Below, one piece after another: positions 26,307 to 35,635 of a stretch of DNA of 64,000 bases (position 1 is the stretch's first letter; every line of letters starts with the position of its first letter). The DNA lies in NCBI GenBank assembly GCA_016124585.1, contig WGNL01000016.1, positions 1 to 64,000 of the forward strand, given 5' to 3'. The notes under the pieces were generated by a model. It worked only from the letters and a program-made list of their open reading frames with translations. It had not been told where the DNA came from and did no database searches. This DNA is from Bacteroidota bacterium. Its GTDB lineage: Bacteria; Bacteroidota; Bacteroidia; Chitinophagales; Saprospiraceae. The position numbers were made by a program, and so were the translations under genes.

Positions 26307-26344
26307 AAAATGGGCCGTGATTTTGAAAAATCATGGCCCATTTG
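26307..26344. terminator. Bidirectional terminator between ricT and the small secreted protein gene
   Basis: AAATGGGCC-GTGATTTT and AAAATCATGGCCCATTT form a long stem with a short GA-rich loop, flanked by A-rich and T-rich runs on both strands. It lies between two convergent stop codons. Confidence 0.85.
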
Positions 26345-26351
26345 ATTTAGC

Positions 26352-26945
26352 CTATTCAACCACCTCAAATATCAACTCGTTGCTTTCCAATTGAACGGCT
26401 GGAGTTTTAGTGCGTACGATTTCGAGGGCATCTGGATCGCCTCCACATTTAATGTCGGGTTTATTTTCATAAAATAACTTGATGCCGAATTTTCCAAGGA
26501 GATAACCAATTTTAGGTTGACCAACCCATGCTGTAAGCTTAACTTCTTCCTTTGGACGCAAGGTTATGATTTCAGACCTTTTCAAGCCATTATAAGTACC
26601 ACAGCCTGAGAAGTATTCGAATTTTTCTGGGAATTTTTCTGGGTGTTTTTGATAATAAGGATAATACTCGTCCTTATAAAGTGGCATGTCTATTACCCTC
26701 CATGACCACATAATCCTAGGTGTCCTCTTTCCTGACAAGCTTCCATCTCCCGGCTGAACCAAGTTTACAAGTTTATCTCCTTTATTGACAAGGAATACCT
26801 CAACATTTGGTATAGCCCCTTTCTTCAATACTATTTCTTTAGCCCTGATTTCCAAGTGTACATCAACGGTGTTTTCTTCAACTTCAGAGATAGAAGTGCC
26901 ACCCAAAAAACAAAGGCTGACGAAAAGTAGAACTGCGTATTTCAT
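26352..26945 (-). CDS. Small secreted protein of unknown function
   Basis: This 197-residue protein has a signal peptide (MKYAVLLFVSLCFLGGTS). The mature part looks like a single immunoglobulin-like beta sandwich (IRAKEIVLKKGAIPNVEVFL near the start, LESNELIFEVVE at the end). The pattern resembles proteins in which an N-terminal strand pair is followed by a proline/tyrosine-rich loop (YKDEYYPYYQKHPEKFPEKF). I cannot name a family. Base composition is more AT-rich than the neighbours, which may point to recent gain. Two cysteines (in FSGCGTYNG and IKCGGDPD) might form a disulfide. Confidence 0.6.
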   Translation of the reverse strand: MKYAVLLFVSLCFLGGTSISEVEENTVDVHLEIRAKEIVLKKGAIPNVEVFLVNKGDKLVNLVQPGDGSLSGKRTPRIMWSWRVIDMPLYKDEYYPYYQKHPEKFPEKFEYFSGCGTYNGLKRSEIITLRPKEEVKLTAWVGQPKIGYLLGKFGIKLFYENKPDIKCGGDPDALEIVRTKTPAVQLESNELIFEVVE

Positions 26946-27091
26946 GTTGAATGCTTAATCTTTAAGTCAATGTATTTACAAACTTAAAAGCTGCAAAGGT
27001 GTTTTTCAAGCCCTTTGTCTTAGGAAAGGCATTTACCTTTGCACCCACCCAAAAAACAATTCAACAATACAGCAATCAAACTATCAATTAA

Positions 27092-28495
27092 ATGAAATAC
27101 GACGTTACCGTCATCGGTTCTGGCCCTGGCGGCTATGTGGCCGCCATCCGTTGTGCCCAATTGGGCCTCAAAACCGCCATCATTGAGCGCTACCCGGTGC
27201 TTGGTGGCACCTGCCTCAATGTAGGTTGCATCCCTTCCAAGGCGCTGCTCGACAGCTCCGAACATTACCACAATGCCAAACACAAATTCGAGGTACACGG
27301 CATTGGCGTCACTGGTCTGAAAGTCAATATGCCGCAAATGATCAAGCGCAAGGGCGAGGTCGTGGAAGCCAACACCAAGGGCATTGAGTTTTTGATGAAA
27401 AAAAACAAGATTGATGTCTTTACGGGACATGGCTCGTTCTTGACTGCCAATAAGATCAGCATCGCAAAAGCCGATGGCACGAAGGAGGAAATCGAAACCG
27501 ACAAGACCATCATTGCCACAGGCTCGAAGCCAATTGTACCGGAAGCATTTAATTATGATAAAAAACGGGTCATCACCAGTACCGAAGCCCTCAATATTGA
27601 CTTCGTGCCAAAACGCATGGTGATCATTGGCGGGGGTGTAATTGGTCTAGAATTAGGCTCTGTTTATGCTCGGCTCGGCACCGAAATCGAAGTGGTGGAG
27701 TACATGGACCGCATCATCCCGACGATGGATGGCGATTGCAGCAAGGAACTTCAGCGGGTACTGAAGGCCCTTGGCTTTAAGTTCCACCTTGGCCACAAAG
27801 TAAACACCGTAAAGGCCAGCAAAACTGGCGTAACCGTTGAAGTGCAGAAGCGGGACAGCGAGGAAACTTTTTCCCTCAAGGCCGACTACTGCCTCGTGGC
27901 TATTGGCCGCAGGCCCTACACCGACAACCTCGGCCTCGAAAACGTCGGAATCCAGAAAGACGAGCGGGGCCGCATCGCCGTGGACAAGCACCTACAAACC
28001 AACGTACCCGGCATCTACGCCATCGGCGATGTGATTCAAGGCGCCATGCTTGCCCACAAGGCCGAAGAAGAAGGTGTCTTCGTGGCAGAAACCATCGTCG
28101 GTCAGCAGCCGCATGTGGACTATAATCTTATCCCTGGTGTAGTTTATACTTGGCCGGAAGTAGCTGCTGTTGGCCAAACGGAGGAGCAGTTAAAAGCAGC
28201 TGGCGTACCTTACAAAGTAGGCAAATTCCCGATGAAAGCCCTTGGCCGTTCCCGTGCCAGCACCGATACAGAAGGCATGGTGAAAATATTGGCACATAAG
28301 GAAACGGATGAAATACTCGGCGTCCATATTGTGGGCGCAAGGGCTGCCGACTTGATTGCTGAGGCAGTGGCGCTCATGGAGTTCCGTGCCAGCGCTGAGG
28401 ACTGCGCCCGCATGAGCCATGCACACCCGACCTATGCCGAGGCGATGAAAGAGGCGGCGTTGGGAGCGACAGCGAATCGAGCGATACATATTTAG
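27092..28495 (+). CDS. lpdA: Dihydrolipoyl dehydrogenase (E3)
   Basis: This flavoprotein reoxidises dihydrolipoamide in the 2-oxoacid dehydrogenase complexes and the glycine cleavage system. The 467-residue protein has the FAD-binding GSGPGGYVAAIRCAQLG at the N terminus. The redox-active disulfide is GGTCLNVGCIPSKALL and the NAD-binding fold is MVIIGGGVIGLELGSVYARL. The second FAD motif is VPGIYAIGDVIQGAMLAHKA. The active-site His-Glu region is MSHAHPTYAEAMKEAAL. No E1 or E2 gene adjoins it. A TACCTTTG box lies about 55 bp before the ATG. A strong terminator follows. Confidence 0.96.
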   Translation: MKYDVTVIGSGPGGYVAAIRCAQLGLKTAIIERYPVLGGTCLNVGCIPSKALLDSSEHYHNAKHKFEVHGIGVTGLKVNMPQMIKRKGEVVEANTKGIEFLMKKNKIDVFTGHGSFLTANKISIAKADGTKEEIETDKTIIATGSKPIVPEAFNYDKKRVITSTEALNIDFVPKRMVIIGGGVIGLELGSVYARLGTEIEVVEYMDRIIPTMDGDCSKELQRVLKALGFKFHLGHKVNTVKASKTGVTVEVQKRDSEETFSLKADYCLVAIGRRPYTDNLGLENVGIQKDERGRIAVDKHLQTNVPGIYAIGDVIQGAMLAHKAEEEGVFVAETIVGQQPHVDYNLIPGVVYTWPEVAAVGQTEEQLKAAGVPYKVGKFPMKALGRSRASTDTEGMVKILAHKETDEILGVHIVGARAADLIAEAVALMEFRASAEDCARMSHAHPTYAEAMKEAALGATANRAIHI

Positions 28496-28512
28496 ACATA
28501 CATCGCAGATTA

Positions 28513-28548
28513 AAATAGGTGGCTTCTTATGCAAGAAGCCACCTATTT
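28513..28548. terminator. Bidirectional terminator between lpdA and the DUF3857 gene
   Basis: AAATAGGTGGCTTCTT pairs perfectly with AAGAAGCCACCTATTT (16 bp) around ATGC. A T-run follows on the plus strand. The right arm contains the TAG stop of the minus-strand DUF3857 gene. Confidence 0.9.
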
Positions 28549-30516
28549 CTTTTTCAATACCACCTGCTCGCCCATTTTCTCTGCCACTAGTGACATCATT
28601 TGTTTTAAATCTGGATACTCTTCTGGCTGGAATACAATCTTTTTTATCTGAAGCCTTGAATTAATATGCAATTCATCCGCTCCTTTTTGCTCAATGTTGA
28701 AGACATAGGAGCCACTATTGGATTGCAATATAATCTTGGAGGATTTTGGCAATGACTCCACCTCATATCCCGGCGGCAATTTTAATTTCATGATATATTG
28801 CTCCAAAAAAGGCAGCCCAAAATCAATGGGGAATTTCCGCTTCTCTTCCTTGAACATATTCTCATTAAAATTGGAAAACAATATGGGAGAAAAGTATAGA
28901 TAATCACCGCTCAACTGTGCCGCATCTATTATTTTAAAACTTAGGGTATCGTTAAACAATATGGTAGGTGTGTTCACGTCGCTGTGCCGGAGCGTATCCT
29001 TTTCAAACCCTGGAAACTTCTCCAACATTCTTTTATTCCAATAATCATGGGTATCGTCCGTCTTGTAGTGCTGCCGCTCCAATATGGCATTATAGCCCCG
29101 ATACGTGGCTAATAAATTACCATTTATATGGCCATTCTCATCCATTGCCACATCATAATTATAATAGTCGGTAGCATCGCTAGGCGACACAATGGGTATC
29201 CAAAAAGCCGTATCCGGTTTCAACAAAAGCCCTTGCCCATTGAGCGCTTCCATATCGGGGTAATTGGGTGGACGCAGCGGATCCAGTGCATCCATAATGA
29301 TGACCGAACTATCCACCACCACTTGCACTATCATGTGGTCGAACTGGTCAATGAGCGGGAAATCGGTGTAGGGGCGTCCGTTCGATCGGGTACTGAGCAG
29401 CACAGGATTGGCCTCAAAACTATCCCTGCGCAGCAACGCCAAAAGCAGTAAATTCAATTCCCCGCTACTGCCCCGCCGCTCCTGGTATATCGTATCAAGC
29501 GGAACCATACGTTCCAATGAAAAACTGTAATTATGGTTCCAGTTCATATTATTGGCTATATACCAATAATATGCCTCGGCCCGCTCACGGGAGCGGGGTG
29601 CACCTTGTATATTCGGCAATATTTCGGCAGCGGCAAGCGCAGTGTTTTCTGGCATTTCATATTGTCGGCCAAACCACGGCAACAAATGGAGCATATCCTT
29701 GAAGTCTGACCAGTTCTTATTCACACTTATGGTTTTATAAAAGAACTGTAGTTCCGATAATTGGAACTTTATTTTCACCAAACAGTCATTAACTGAAGCA
29801 ATATACGCCTCCGGCTGAAAGGCGGGCACATCCTTAAAGATAAACCGATTGGAAAGTATATCACAGCGCTTGCCGTTGCCTTCATAGACAGTATGGCGGG
29901 GCGAGTCGTCGGTCAATGCCATATCCCCAGCCCCTTGCAGTATATATGTATATTGGAATTTAGCGGGCAGACCGATCCTGAATTCACTGAATTTTACCGG
30001 AATATCCTCCTGAAAATACCATGACTTCAAATTGCCTTGCCGCATACTCTGCAACTCATATTCATATTCGAGGATGCAGCCCGGCCCCAATTTCGGGAAG
30101 GTAAACTTGGCCATTGTCCACTCATCGCTCAGTTTTTCATAGAATACATCCTTTTTCTTCAACTTCACGACATCGCCTGAAGGGAGCCGCACCTGCGCCT
30201 GCCCAAATATAAACTCCTCTAAACCCCACGCACTCTTGAACGGTATGCCAATATTCCCGGCGTCATAGCCTGTCCGCTTCAATATCTTGATACGCTTATG
30301 GAATTTATACCCAAACTTATACACATTGTCGGACTCCCCTACCGTGCCAAAATGGCAAAGCACCACCGCAGCAGCCGATGTATCCGGCTCGTAGCTCGTC
30401 ATGGCGATGTCCTCTTCAGGTATTTTACCAAAAACAAAAGGTGGTGGGATGATGGCTTGGGCATGGCCCTCGTGGGCAAACAACAGCAAGAGCAGAAGCA
30501 ATGGTAATTGGCGCAT
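28543..30516 (-). CDS. DUF3857 / transglutaminase-like / DUF3858 protein
   Basis: This 657-residue exported protein has a signal peptide (MRQLPLLLLLLLFAHEGHAQ). A DUF3857 domain covers residues about 50-220 (HKRIKILKRTGYDAGNIGIP, LSDEWTMAKFTFPKLGPGC). The transglutaminase-like core covers about 270-400: RAEAYYWYIANNMNW, RRGSSGELNLLLLALLRRDS, and FDHMIVQVVVDSSVIIMDALD. In the position of the nucleophilic Cys the sequence reads RRGSSGELN, so Ser replaces Cys and the domain may not be catalytic, as in many family members. A DUF3858-like C terminus follows. The family is common in Bacteroidota periplasm; function is unknown. Confidence 0.82.
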   Translation of the reverse strand: MRQLPLLLLLLLFAHEGHAQAIIPPPFVFGKIPEEDIAMTSYEPDTSAAAVVLCHFGTVGESDNVYKFGYKFHKRIKILKRTGYDAGNIGIPFKSAWGLEEFIFGQAQVRLPSGDVVKLKKKDVFYEKLSDEWTMAKFTFPKLGPGCILEYEYELQSMRQGNLKSWYFQEDIPVKFSEFRIGLPAKFQYTYILQGAGDMALTDDSPRHTVYEGNGKRCDILSNRFIFKDVPAFQPEAYIASVNDCLVKIKFQLSELQFFYKTISVNKNWSDFKDMLHLLPWFGRQYEMPENTALAAAEILPNIQGAPRSRERAEAYYWYIANNMNWNHNYSFSLERMVPLDTIYQERRGSSGELNLLLLALLRRDSFEANPVLLSTRSNGRPYTDFPLIDQFDHMIVQVVVDSSVIIMDALDPLRPPNYPDMEALNGQGLLLKPDTAFWIPIVSPSDATDYYNYDVAMDENGHINGNLLATYRGYNAILERQHYKTDDTHDYWNKRMLEKFPGFEKDTLRHSDVNTPTILFNDTLSFKIIDAAQLSGDYLYFSPILFSNFNENMFKEEKRKFPIDFGLPFLEQYIMKLKLPPGYEVESLPKSSKIILQSNSGSYVFNIEQKGADELHINSRLQIKKIVFQPEEYPDLKQMMSLVAEKMGEQVVLKKK

Positions 30517-30609
30517 GAGCTATATTTAGCCGACAAAAATAAGGGAAATAAAAAGGCAAAACAGGGTCACCGCATTACATTTTTCATCCTTCTTAATAGC
30601 CAATTCCCC

Positions 30610-32058
30610 CTAATTCTTCCACCCCTTCCTTTCCTGCTCCCGGTGGTGCACCACCGCCTTCACCCCGTATTTCTCCTGGATATGCTTCGTCAACTGGTCA
30701 GCAGCGTACACCGAGCGGTGCTGGCCGCCCGTGCAGCCGAAGTTGACGGAGAGGTTGGTGAAGCTGCGCTCGATATAGTTTTCGATGGCCGGGTCAACGA
30801 GCAGGTAGATTTGGTTCAGGAACTCCTCCATATTCGAGTGCAGTTGCAGGAAATTGATGACCGGCTCGTCCCGTCCCGTCAGTTTTTTATAAGGCTCGTA
30901 GAGGCCGGGGTTGTGGATGGAGCGGCAGTCGAAAATGAAGCCGCCGCCGTGGCCAGTGGGGTCATCAGGTAGGCCCTGCTTGTAGCTGAAACTCTGCACG
31001 GCCACCGTCAGGAGGCTCGAAGCGCCCTGTGTTTTGTCGAACGGCTCGAATTTTTTGGAAGCCACGATGGCATTCAGCGCCTTCATCAGTTCCGGCATCT
31101 CCATCGGAAACTGCGCATTTTCCAAAATCCATCGCACGTTGCGGATAGCGAATGGAATGCTCTTGATGAAATGCTCCTTCCGCTCGAACAGCCCCCGGAA
31201 CCCGTAAGTGCCAAAGGTCTGGATGCTGCGGATAAGCACATAGCCATAGAAGTATTCGAGGAATCTCACCCGATCCACGGGCTGCGTTTTTTCCACCGTG
31301 TCGAGGTAGTGGTCGAGCAGTTCACGGCGCACGGCATCCGGCACATTGGCCTTGGCCTGGAAGAGCAGCGAGGCGAGGTCGTATTGCAGCGCACCCTGCC
31401 GTCCGCCCTGATAATCGATGAAATACGGCTCGCCACCTTTCACCATGATATTCCTCGCCTGAAAATCCCGGAACATGAAATGCGAGCAATCCGTCGTCAG
31501 CAGGTACTCGGCGAAGCGGTGGGCATCGTCCTCCAACGCCTGCTCATCGAAGGGGATTTTCGCCAGTTTCAGGAAGTAGTATTTGAACGTGTTGAAGTCC
31601 CAAAGCATGCTCTGCTTGTCGAAGGCCGGGCGTGGGTAGCAGACCGAGTAGTCCAGCCCCTCGCCGCCGTGGATTTGGAGCAGCGCCAGTTTTTCCACTG
31701 TTTTATTGTACAACTGCACGAGGTAATCAGGGAACTGGTCGCCCGCTTGCAGCAGGTAGCTGTACAGCGTCGTGGCACCGAGGTCTTCCTGGAGGTACAC
31801 GCTACGGTCGAGGTCTTCGGCATAGATAGCAGGCACGGGCAGCCCCTTGGCATGGAAGTGTTTCGAGAAAGTCACGAAGGCGTGGTTCTCTTTCCGGTCG
31901 AGGTTGTAGGTGCCGATGGCGGTCTTGCTGCCAGCACTCAGTCGGTAATAAATACGGGCTGACCCACTAGGTGCCAGTGGCAGCACAAGGTCGGGGCTAT
32001 CGCCGCTCCACTGTTCAAAAAGTTCGGCAAGGGCTGCTTCGATTTGTGTATTGGACAT
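30610..32058 (-). CDS. Fusion of an AmgK-like sugar kinase and the RapZ C-terminal domain
   Basis: Residues 1 to about 320 are an aminoglycoside-phosphotransferase-fold kinase. They include a nucleotide loop (PSGSARIYYRL), the hinge SVYLQEDLGATTLYSYL, the catalytic loop FMFRDFQARNIMV and the metal-binding IDYQGGRQGALQYDLASLL. This resembles AmgK, which phosphorylates MurNAc and GlcNAc at C1 in cell-wall recycling. Residues about 349-482 are the C-terminal domain of RapZ: IFDCRSIHNPGL, PVINFLQLHS, VNFGCTGGQHRSVYAADQLT, VVHHREQERK. In E. coli that domain senses glucosamine-6-phosphate and binds small RNA. The canonical RapZ N-terminal kinase domain is absent. I infer a link between amino-sugar phosphorylation and cell-wall precursor control; murQ at 10.8 kb fits this. 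Confidence 0.85.
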   Translation of the reverse strand: MSNTQIEAALAELFEQWSGDSPDLVLPLAPSGSARIYYRLSAGSKTAIGTYNLDRKENHAFVTFSKHFHAKGLPVPAIYAEDLDRSVYLQEDLGATTLYSYLLQAGDQFPDYLVQLYNKTVEKLALLQIHGGEGLDYSVCYPRPAFDKQSMLWDFNTFKYYFLKLAKIPFDEQALEDDAHRFAEYLLTTDCSHFMFRDFQARNIMVKGGEPYFIDYQGGRQGALQYDLASLLFQAKANVPDAVRRELLDHYLDTVEKTQPVDRVRFLEYFYGYVLIRSIQTFGTYGFRGLFERKEHFIKSIPFAIRNVRWILENAQFPMEMPELMKALNAIVASKKFEPFDKTQGASSLLTVAVQSFSYKQGLPDDPTGHGGGFIFDCRSIHNPGLYEPYKKLTGRDEPVINFLQLHSNMEEFLNQIYLLVDPAIENYIERSFTNLSVNFGCTGGQHRSVYAADQLTKHIQEKYGVKAVVHHREQERKGWKN

Positions 32059-32273
32059 GAAGTTTGGCAGTATCTTTTTGTGAAAAATAGTGGGGTAAAA
32101 ATAGGCGTTCCTTTCAAAGTTACCTGCGCCCCTTTTCCACCAACCAAGTCATGAGTTCTGCTCGTTTTCAAAAATAGCCAAGGCTTCCGCCTGTGTTTTT
32201 TTCAGGAATTTGTGTTATTCGGTAAGCTCCATGCATCTATTGGCCTCTTATCTTTCATCAAAACCTTTCTGCT

Positions 32274-34253
32274 ATGAAAAAAATCATCGCTTTACTCCTA
32301 GCTATTTTTACGCTACATCCTTTCCTTTTTTCACAAACCATCAGCGGAACCGTGCTCAGCGAACGGGGCTACGGCGCCTCCAAAGTCAAAGTCGAATTCA
32401 AGGACAAATCCAATCAAGTGGTCACCAACGCCGATGGCAGCTTCAAAATCGTGGCCACCAAACTACCTGACACGCTGTTGTTTTCGGCAGCAGGCTTTGA
32501 ACCGTACAAGGTTATCGTCACGGAAAAGACCTTGGCCGACCCGAATTTTGAGGTGGTTTTGCTGGAAAAAAGGGCGGAAATGGCGGTGGCGGACAAGGGC
32601 TATATTGGCTATTACATCGATGGTGTCCGAATTTCCGAGGACAGAATGGATGCCGTCGCATACGACACGGTCATTGTTTTCGACCCAGAAACTTATGAAG
32701 AGAAAATCACCATCGCACCTAGACCATCAAAAGAGGCGAGTGCGCTCAGCGAGGTGGTCGTCACTTCCCGGAAACCCTTTGCAAGAAAAAAAGCAAGTAT
32801 GATGACTACACCCATCATTAGCAGCGATGCTGCGAGTTATGCTTACGATTCTGGGGCGGGTCGCAGTGGCGGTGATATTCTCAACGGCAAAACCTTCGTC
32901 TCCGACAGCCTAGCCCTGCCTGCCAATCTCTCCCCGAAATCCCGGCTGCTCACCGCTGGCGAGGTCAATGATTTCCTGAAATGGGAGATGTGGAAAGACC
33001 TCAGTGAGGCCGAGTTCAAGGAGTTCAGCGGGTTCTGGGGCATCATGCCGAAGGAGCGGTTTTGTGTGCAGTTGACGAATGAATCGGGCAATGCCATCGT
33101 CGGAGAGCGGGTGAGTTTGGTGGATAAAAAAAGCGGCGAAACCATTTGGCAGGCTGTGACCGACAACACGGGCAAGGCGGAACTTTGGGCCAATCTTTTT
33201 TCCGAAAAAAACAGCAAGGATTTCGTCATCAGGGGTGCAGGTTTTGAGGTGAAAAAGCCCGTCAGCTTTCACAACGGCATCAACAACGTGGAAGTGAAAA
33301 TGCCCTGCCAGACCTCCAGTGTGGTGGAAATTGCCTTCGTCGTGGATGCCACTGGCTCCATGTCCGACGAACTGGAATTCCTGAAGCTGGAACTGGAAGA
33401 TGTGCTTCGCAACACCTTTGACCAGTACGACGACCTCGACCTGCGGGCAGGTTCCGTGTTTTACCGAGACCTCGGCGAAGACTACGTGACCCGCCACATT
33501 GATTTCAATGACGACCTGCTCAAAGTGCTGAATTTTATCAAATTGCAATCCGCTGGCGGTGGCGGCGATGAGCCGGAAGCCGTGGACAGCGCCTTGTCAG
33601 TTGCCCTTCGGCAATTGTCCTGGAGTGCTGAAGCCCGCACAAAAATCCTGTTCCTCATCTCCGATGCCTCCCCGCATGAAGAGGCCAGAGAGAGCATGAA
33701 GACCTTGGTTGAGTTGGCAGCGAAAATGGGCGTCCGCATCGTCCCGTTGGCTTGCAGCGGCACCAACAAAAGCTACGAATACCTTCAGCGCTCCATGGCA
33801 CTTGCCACGAACGGCACCTACGCCTGCCTCACCAACGACAGCGGCATCGGCGGCAACCACGAAGAACCGACCACCGACAGCTACAAAGTGGAACTGCTGA
33901 ACAGCCTACTCCAGCGCCTCATTGAGCAGTCTGTTTTTGTACCGGAATGTAATGAGGATAAACAACTACCGCTGCCTCTCAACCAAGTACCTATCGCCTT
34001 TCAGGACAACAATATCGGTGGGCTGAAATCTTTCCCAAACCCAACTTCCGGCAGGCTGACTGTGGAGTTGTGGGGCGATTTGGAGGCGGTGTACCTGACT
34101 GATTTTACGGGTAAAATATTGCAGCGGCTGCCTGAAGGGCAGGCTTCCCAAAAACTTGACCTAAGCGGCTATCCATCGGCGATTTACTTCCTCGCCTATT
34201 TTACGAAGGATAAAAAACGGGGAACGGAACGGGTGATTTTACAGCGTGGGTAA
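32274..34253 (+). CDS. VWA-domain surface protein with carboxypeptidase-regulatory-like and T9SS type-A domains
   Basis: This 659-residue secreted protein has a signal peptide (MKKIIALLLAIFTLHPFLFS). Next comes a CarboxypepD_reg-like beta sandwich (about 22-110: TISGTVLSERGYGASKVKVE). A long linker follows, with a second Ig-like part (about 265-345). A von Willebrand A domain spans about 352-560, with the metal-site motif AFVVDATGSMSDELEFLK near residue 357 and ILFLISDASPHEE. The last 80 residues are a type-A T9SS sorting domain (FPNPTSGRLTVELWGDLEAV). It is probably attached to or released from the cell surface. The gene sits alone between divergent neighbours and is closed by a strong terminator. 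Confidence 0.85.
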   Translation: MKKIIALLLAIFTLHPFLFSQTISGTVLSERGYGASKVKVEFKDKSNQVVTNADGSFKIVATKLPDTLLFSAAGFEPYKVIVTEKTLADPNFEVVLLEKRAEMAVADKGYIGYYIDGVRISEDRMDAVAYDTVIVFDPETYEEKITIAPRPSKEASALSEVVVTSRKPFARKKASMMTTPIISSDAASYAYDSGAGRSGGDILNGKTFVSDSLALPANLSPKSRLLTAGEVNDFLKWEMWKDLSEAEFKEFSGFWGIMPKERFCVQLTNESGNAIVGERVSLVDKKSGETIWQAVTDNTGKAELWANLFSEKNSKDFVIRGAGFEVKKPVSFHNGINNVEVKMPCQTSSVVEIAFVVDATGSMSDELEFLKLELEDVLRNTFDQYDDLDLRAGSVFYRDLGEDYVTRHIDFNDDLLKVLNFIKLQSAGGGGDEPEAVDSALSVALRQLSWSAEARTKILFLISDASPHEEARESMKTLVELAAKMGVRIVPLACSGTNKSYEYLQRSMALATNGTYACLTNDSGIGGNHEEPTTDSYKVELLNSLLQRLIEQSVFVPECNEDKQLPLPLNQVPIAFQDNNIGGLKSFPNPTSGRLTVELWGDLEAVYLTDFTGKILQRLPEGQASQKLDLSGYPSAIYFLAYFTKDKKRGTERVILQRG

Positions 34254-34258
34254 TAGCT

Positions 34259-34293
34259 AAGTCGGGCGGCAACTTGAAGTTGCCGCCCGACTT
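34259..34293 (+). terminator. Terminator after the VWA gene
   Basis: AAGTCGGGCGGCAACTT and AAGTTGCCGCCCGACTT are perfect complements with one base between them, giving a very stable GC-rich hairpin directly after the stop codon. Confidence 0.9.
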
Positions 34294-34304
34294 TCCATGA
34301 AAAA

Positions 34305-34339
34305 AAGAGCCGTCAACACATGAAGCGTTGGCGGCTCTT
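34305..34339 (-). terminator. Terminator of the glgC transcript
   Basis: AAGAGCCGTCAAC and GTTGGCGGCTCTT form a 13-bp stem with one G-U pair; on the minus strand it is followed by six T residues. It lies 22 bp beyond the glgC stop. Confidence 0.8.
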
Positions 34340-34360
34340 CCGTTTTGCGAAGTAAAAAAA

Positions 34361-35635
34361 CTAAGCCCCGATGCGGCTGCCGCTCGGAATCACGGCGTTC
34401 TTTTTCACCACCACGATGCCATCCACGATGACGTAGGTATCGGTCTCATGGTCGGCCAATTTGCCAGGATTCCCACGGATGACGACGTTGTCGCCAATGC
34501 GGACGTTCTTGTCAATGATGGCGTACTCGATGATGCTGTGCTTGCCAATGCCCATCGGTATTTCGTCCCGCTCAATAAGTTCTTCCAGCCGTTGGAAATA
34601 GTCGTTCCCCATCACGATGCAATGCGACAGTACGGAATAATTGCCGACCCTGGAGCGGATGCCGATGACGGAGCGTTCGATACGCTCGGCATGGATGATA
34701 CAGCCCTCGGCCACCAGCACATTGCGGAACACCGTACCGAAGAACTTGCTAGGAGGCAGCATACGGGCACGGGTGTACACCAGTTTGCCATTGTCGTGCA
34801 GGTTGAAATGCGGGATGGCATCTGTCAATTCAATATTGGCTTCGAAAAACGAGCTGATGGTTCCAATGTCCGTCCAGTAGCCGTCGTACTCGTAACTGGC
34901 CACTTTATAGCCTTCATTGATGGCCGCCGGAATGATTTCCTTGCCGAAATCCACGGCGTCACCGTGGTCTTCGAACAGCTTGGCCAACGCATTTTTACTG
35001 AAAATATAGATGCCCATCGAGGCGAGGTAAACCTTGCCCTGCTGCTGCAAATTCTCGGAAACCTCACTGCTCCAGTCGCCCAATTGGTCAGCCTTGGGCT
35101 TTTCAACGAAAGAATCAATCATACCATCGCCCTTCACCTTCATGATGCCGAAGCCTGTGGCCTCTTTCGCCACGACTGGAATGGTAGCAATGGTCAGATC
35201 AGCGCCCCGGTCCACGTGTTCACGAGCCATTTGCTCAAAATCCATCTGGTAGAGCTGGTCGCCGGAGAGGATGAGGATATAATCGTAGTCCTGATTGATG
35301 AGGTGGCGCATGGACTGACGCACGGCATCGGCGGTACCTTGAAACCATTTGTCGCTACCCCGGCGTTGCTCGGCGGCTAGGATGTCCACAAAACCTGGAG
35401 CGAAATGATCAAAGTGGTAAGTGTTCTTGATATGTTGGTTGAGCGATGCCGAGTTGAACTGCGTGAGCACGAACATGCGGCGCACGCCAGAGTTCAGGCA
35501 ATTGGAAATCGGAATGTCAATCAATCGGTACTTGCCGCCTATTGGTACGGCAGGCTTTGAGCGCTGCTCGGTGAGAGGGAAGAGCCGAGAGCCGACGCCC
35601 CCGCCAAGGATTAAGCTGATCATTTTTATTACCAT
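34361..35635 (-). CDS. glgC: Glucose-1-phosphate adenylyltransferase
   Basis: GlgC makes ADP-glucose for glycogen synthesis. The ATG at 35635 gives a 424-residue protein starting MVIKMISLILGGGVGSRLFP; the frame is open 16 codons further without family likeness. Signatures: the nucleotidyltransferase loop LILGGGVGSRLFPLT, RSKPAVPIGGKYRLIDIPI, KWFQGTADAVRQSM, ILSGDQLYQMDFEQM, and C-terminal left-handed beta-helix repeats (ENAVIIPSGSRIG-like end). It is closer in length and motifs to the cyanobacterial/plant type than to the E. coli enzyme. No other glycogen gene is in the window. Confidence 0.92.
   Translation of the reverse strand: MVIKMISLILGGGVGSRLFPLTEQRSKPAVPIGGKYRLIDIPISNCLNSGVRRMFVLTQFNSASLNQHIKNTYHFDHFAPGFVDILAAEQRRGSDKWFQGTADAVRQSMRHLINQDYDYILILSGDQLYQMDFEQMAREHVDRGADLTIATIPVVAKEATGFGIMKVKGDGMIDSFVEKPKADQLGDWSSEVSENLQQQGKVYLASMGIYIFSKNALAKLFEDHGDAVDFGKEIIPAAINEGYKVASYEYDGYWTDIGTISSFFEANIELTDAIPHFNLHDNGKLVYTRARMLPPSKFFGTVFRNVLVAEGCIIHAERIERSVIGIRSRVGNYSVLSHCIVMGNDYFQRLEELIERDEIPMGIGKHSIIEYAIIDKNVRIGDNVVIRGNPGKLADHETDTYVIVDGIVVVKKNAVIPSGSRIGA

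Noticed and set aside
25672-26334. Minus-strand open frame rich in Pro/Arg opposite ricT
   Set aside because: It is the antisense reading of the glycine/arginine-rich tail; GC-rich low-complexity DNA leaves all frames open.
28543-30516. Frameshift or decay in the DUF3857 gene because the transglutaminase Cys is replaced by Ser
   Set aside because: The frame is intact and many members of this family are known to lack a full triad.
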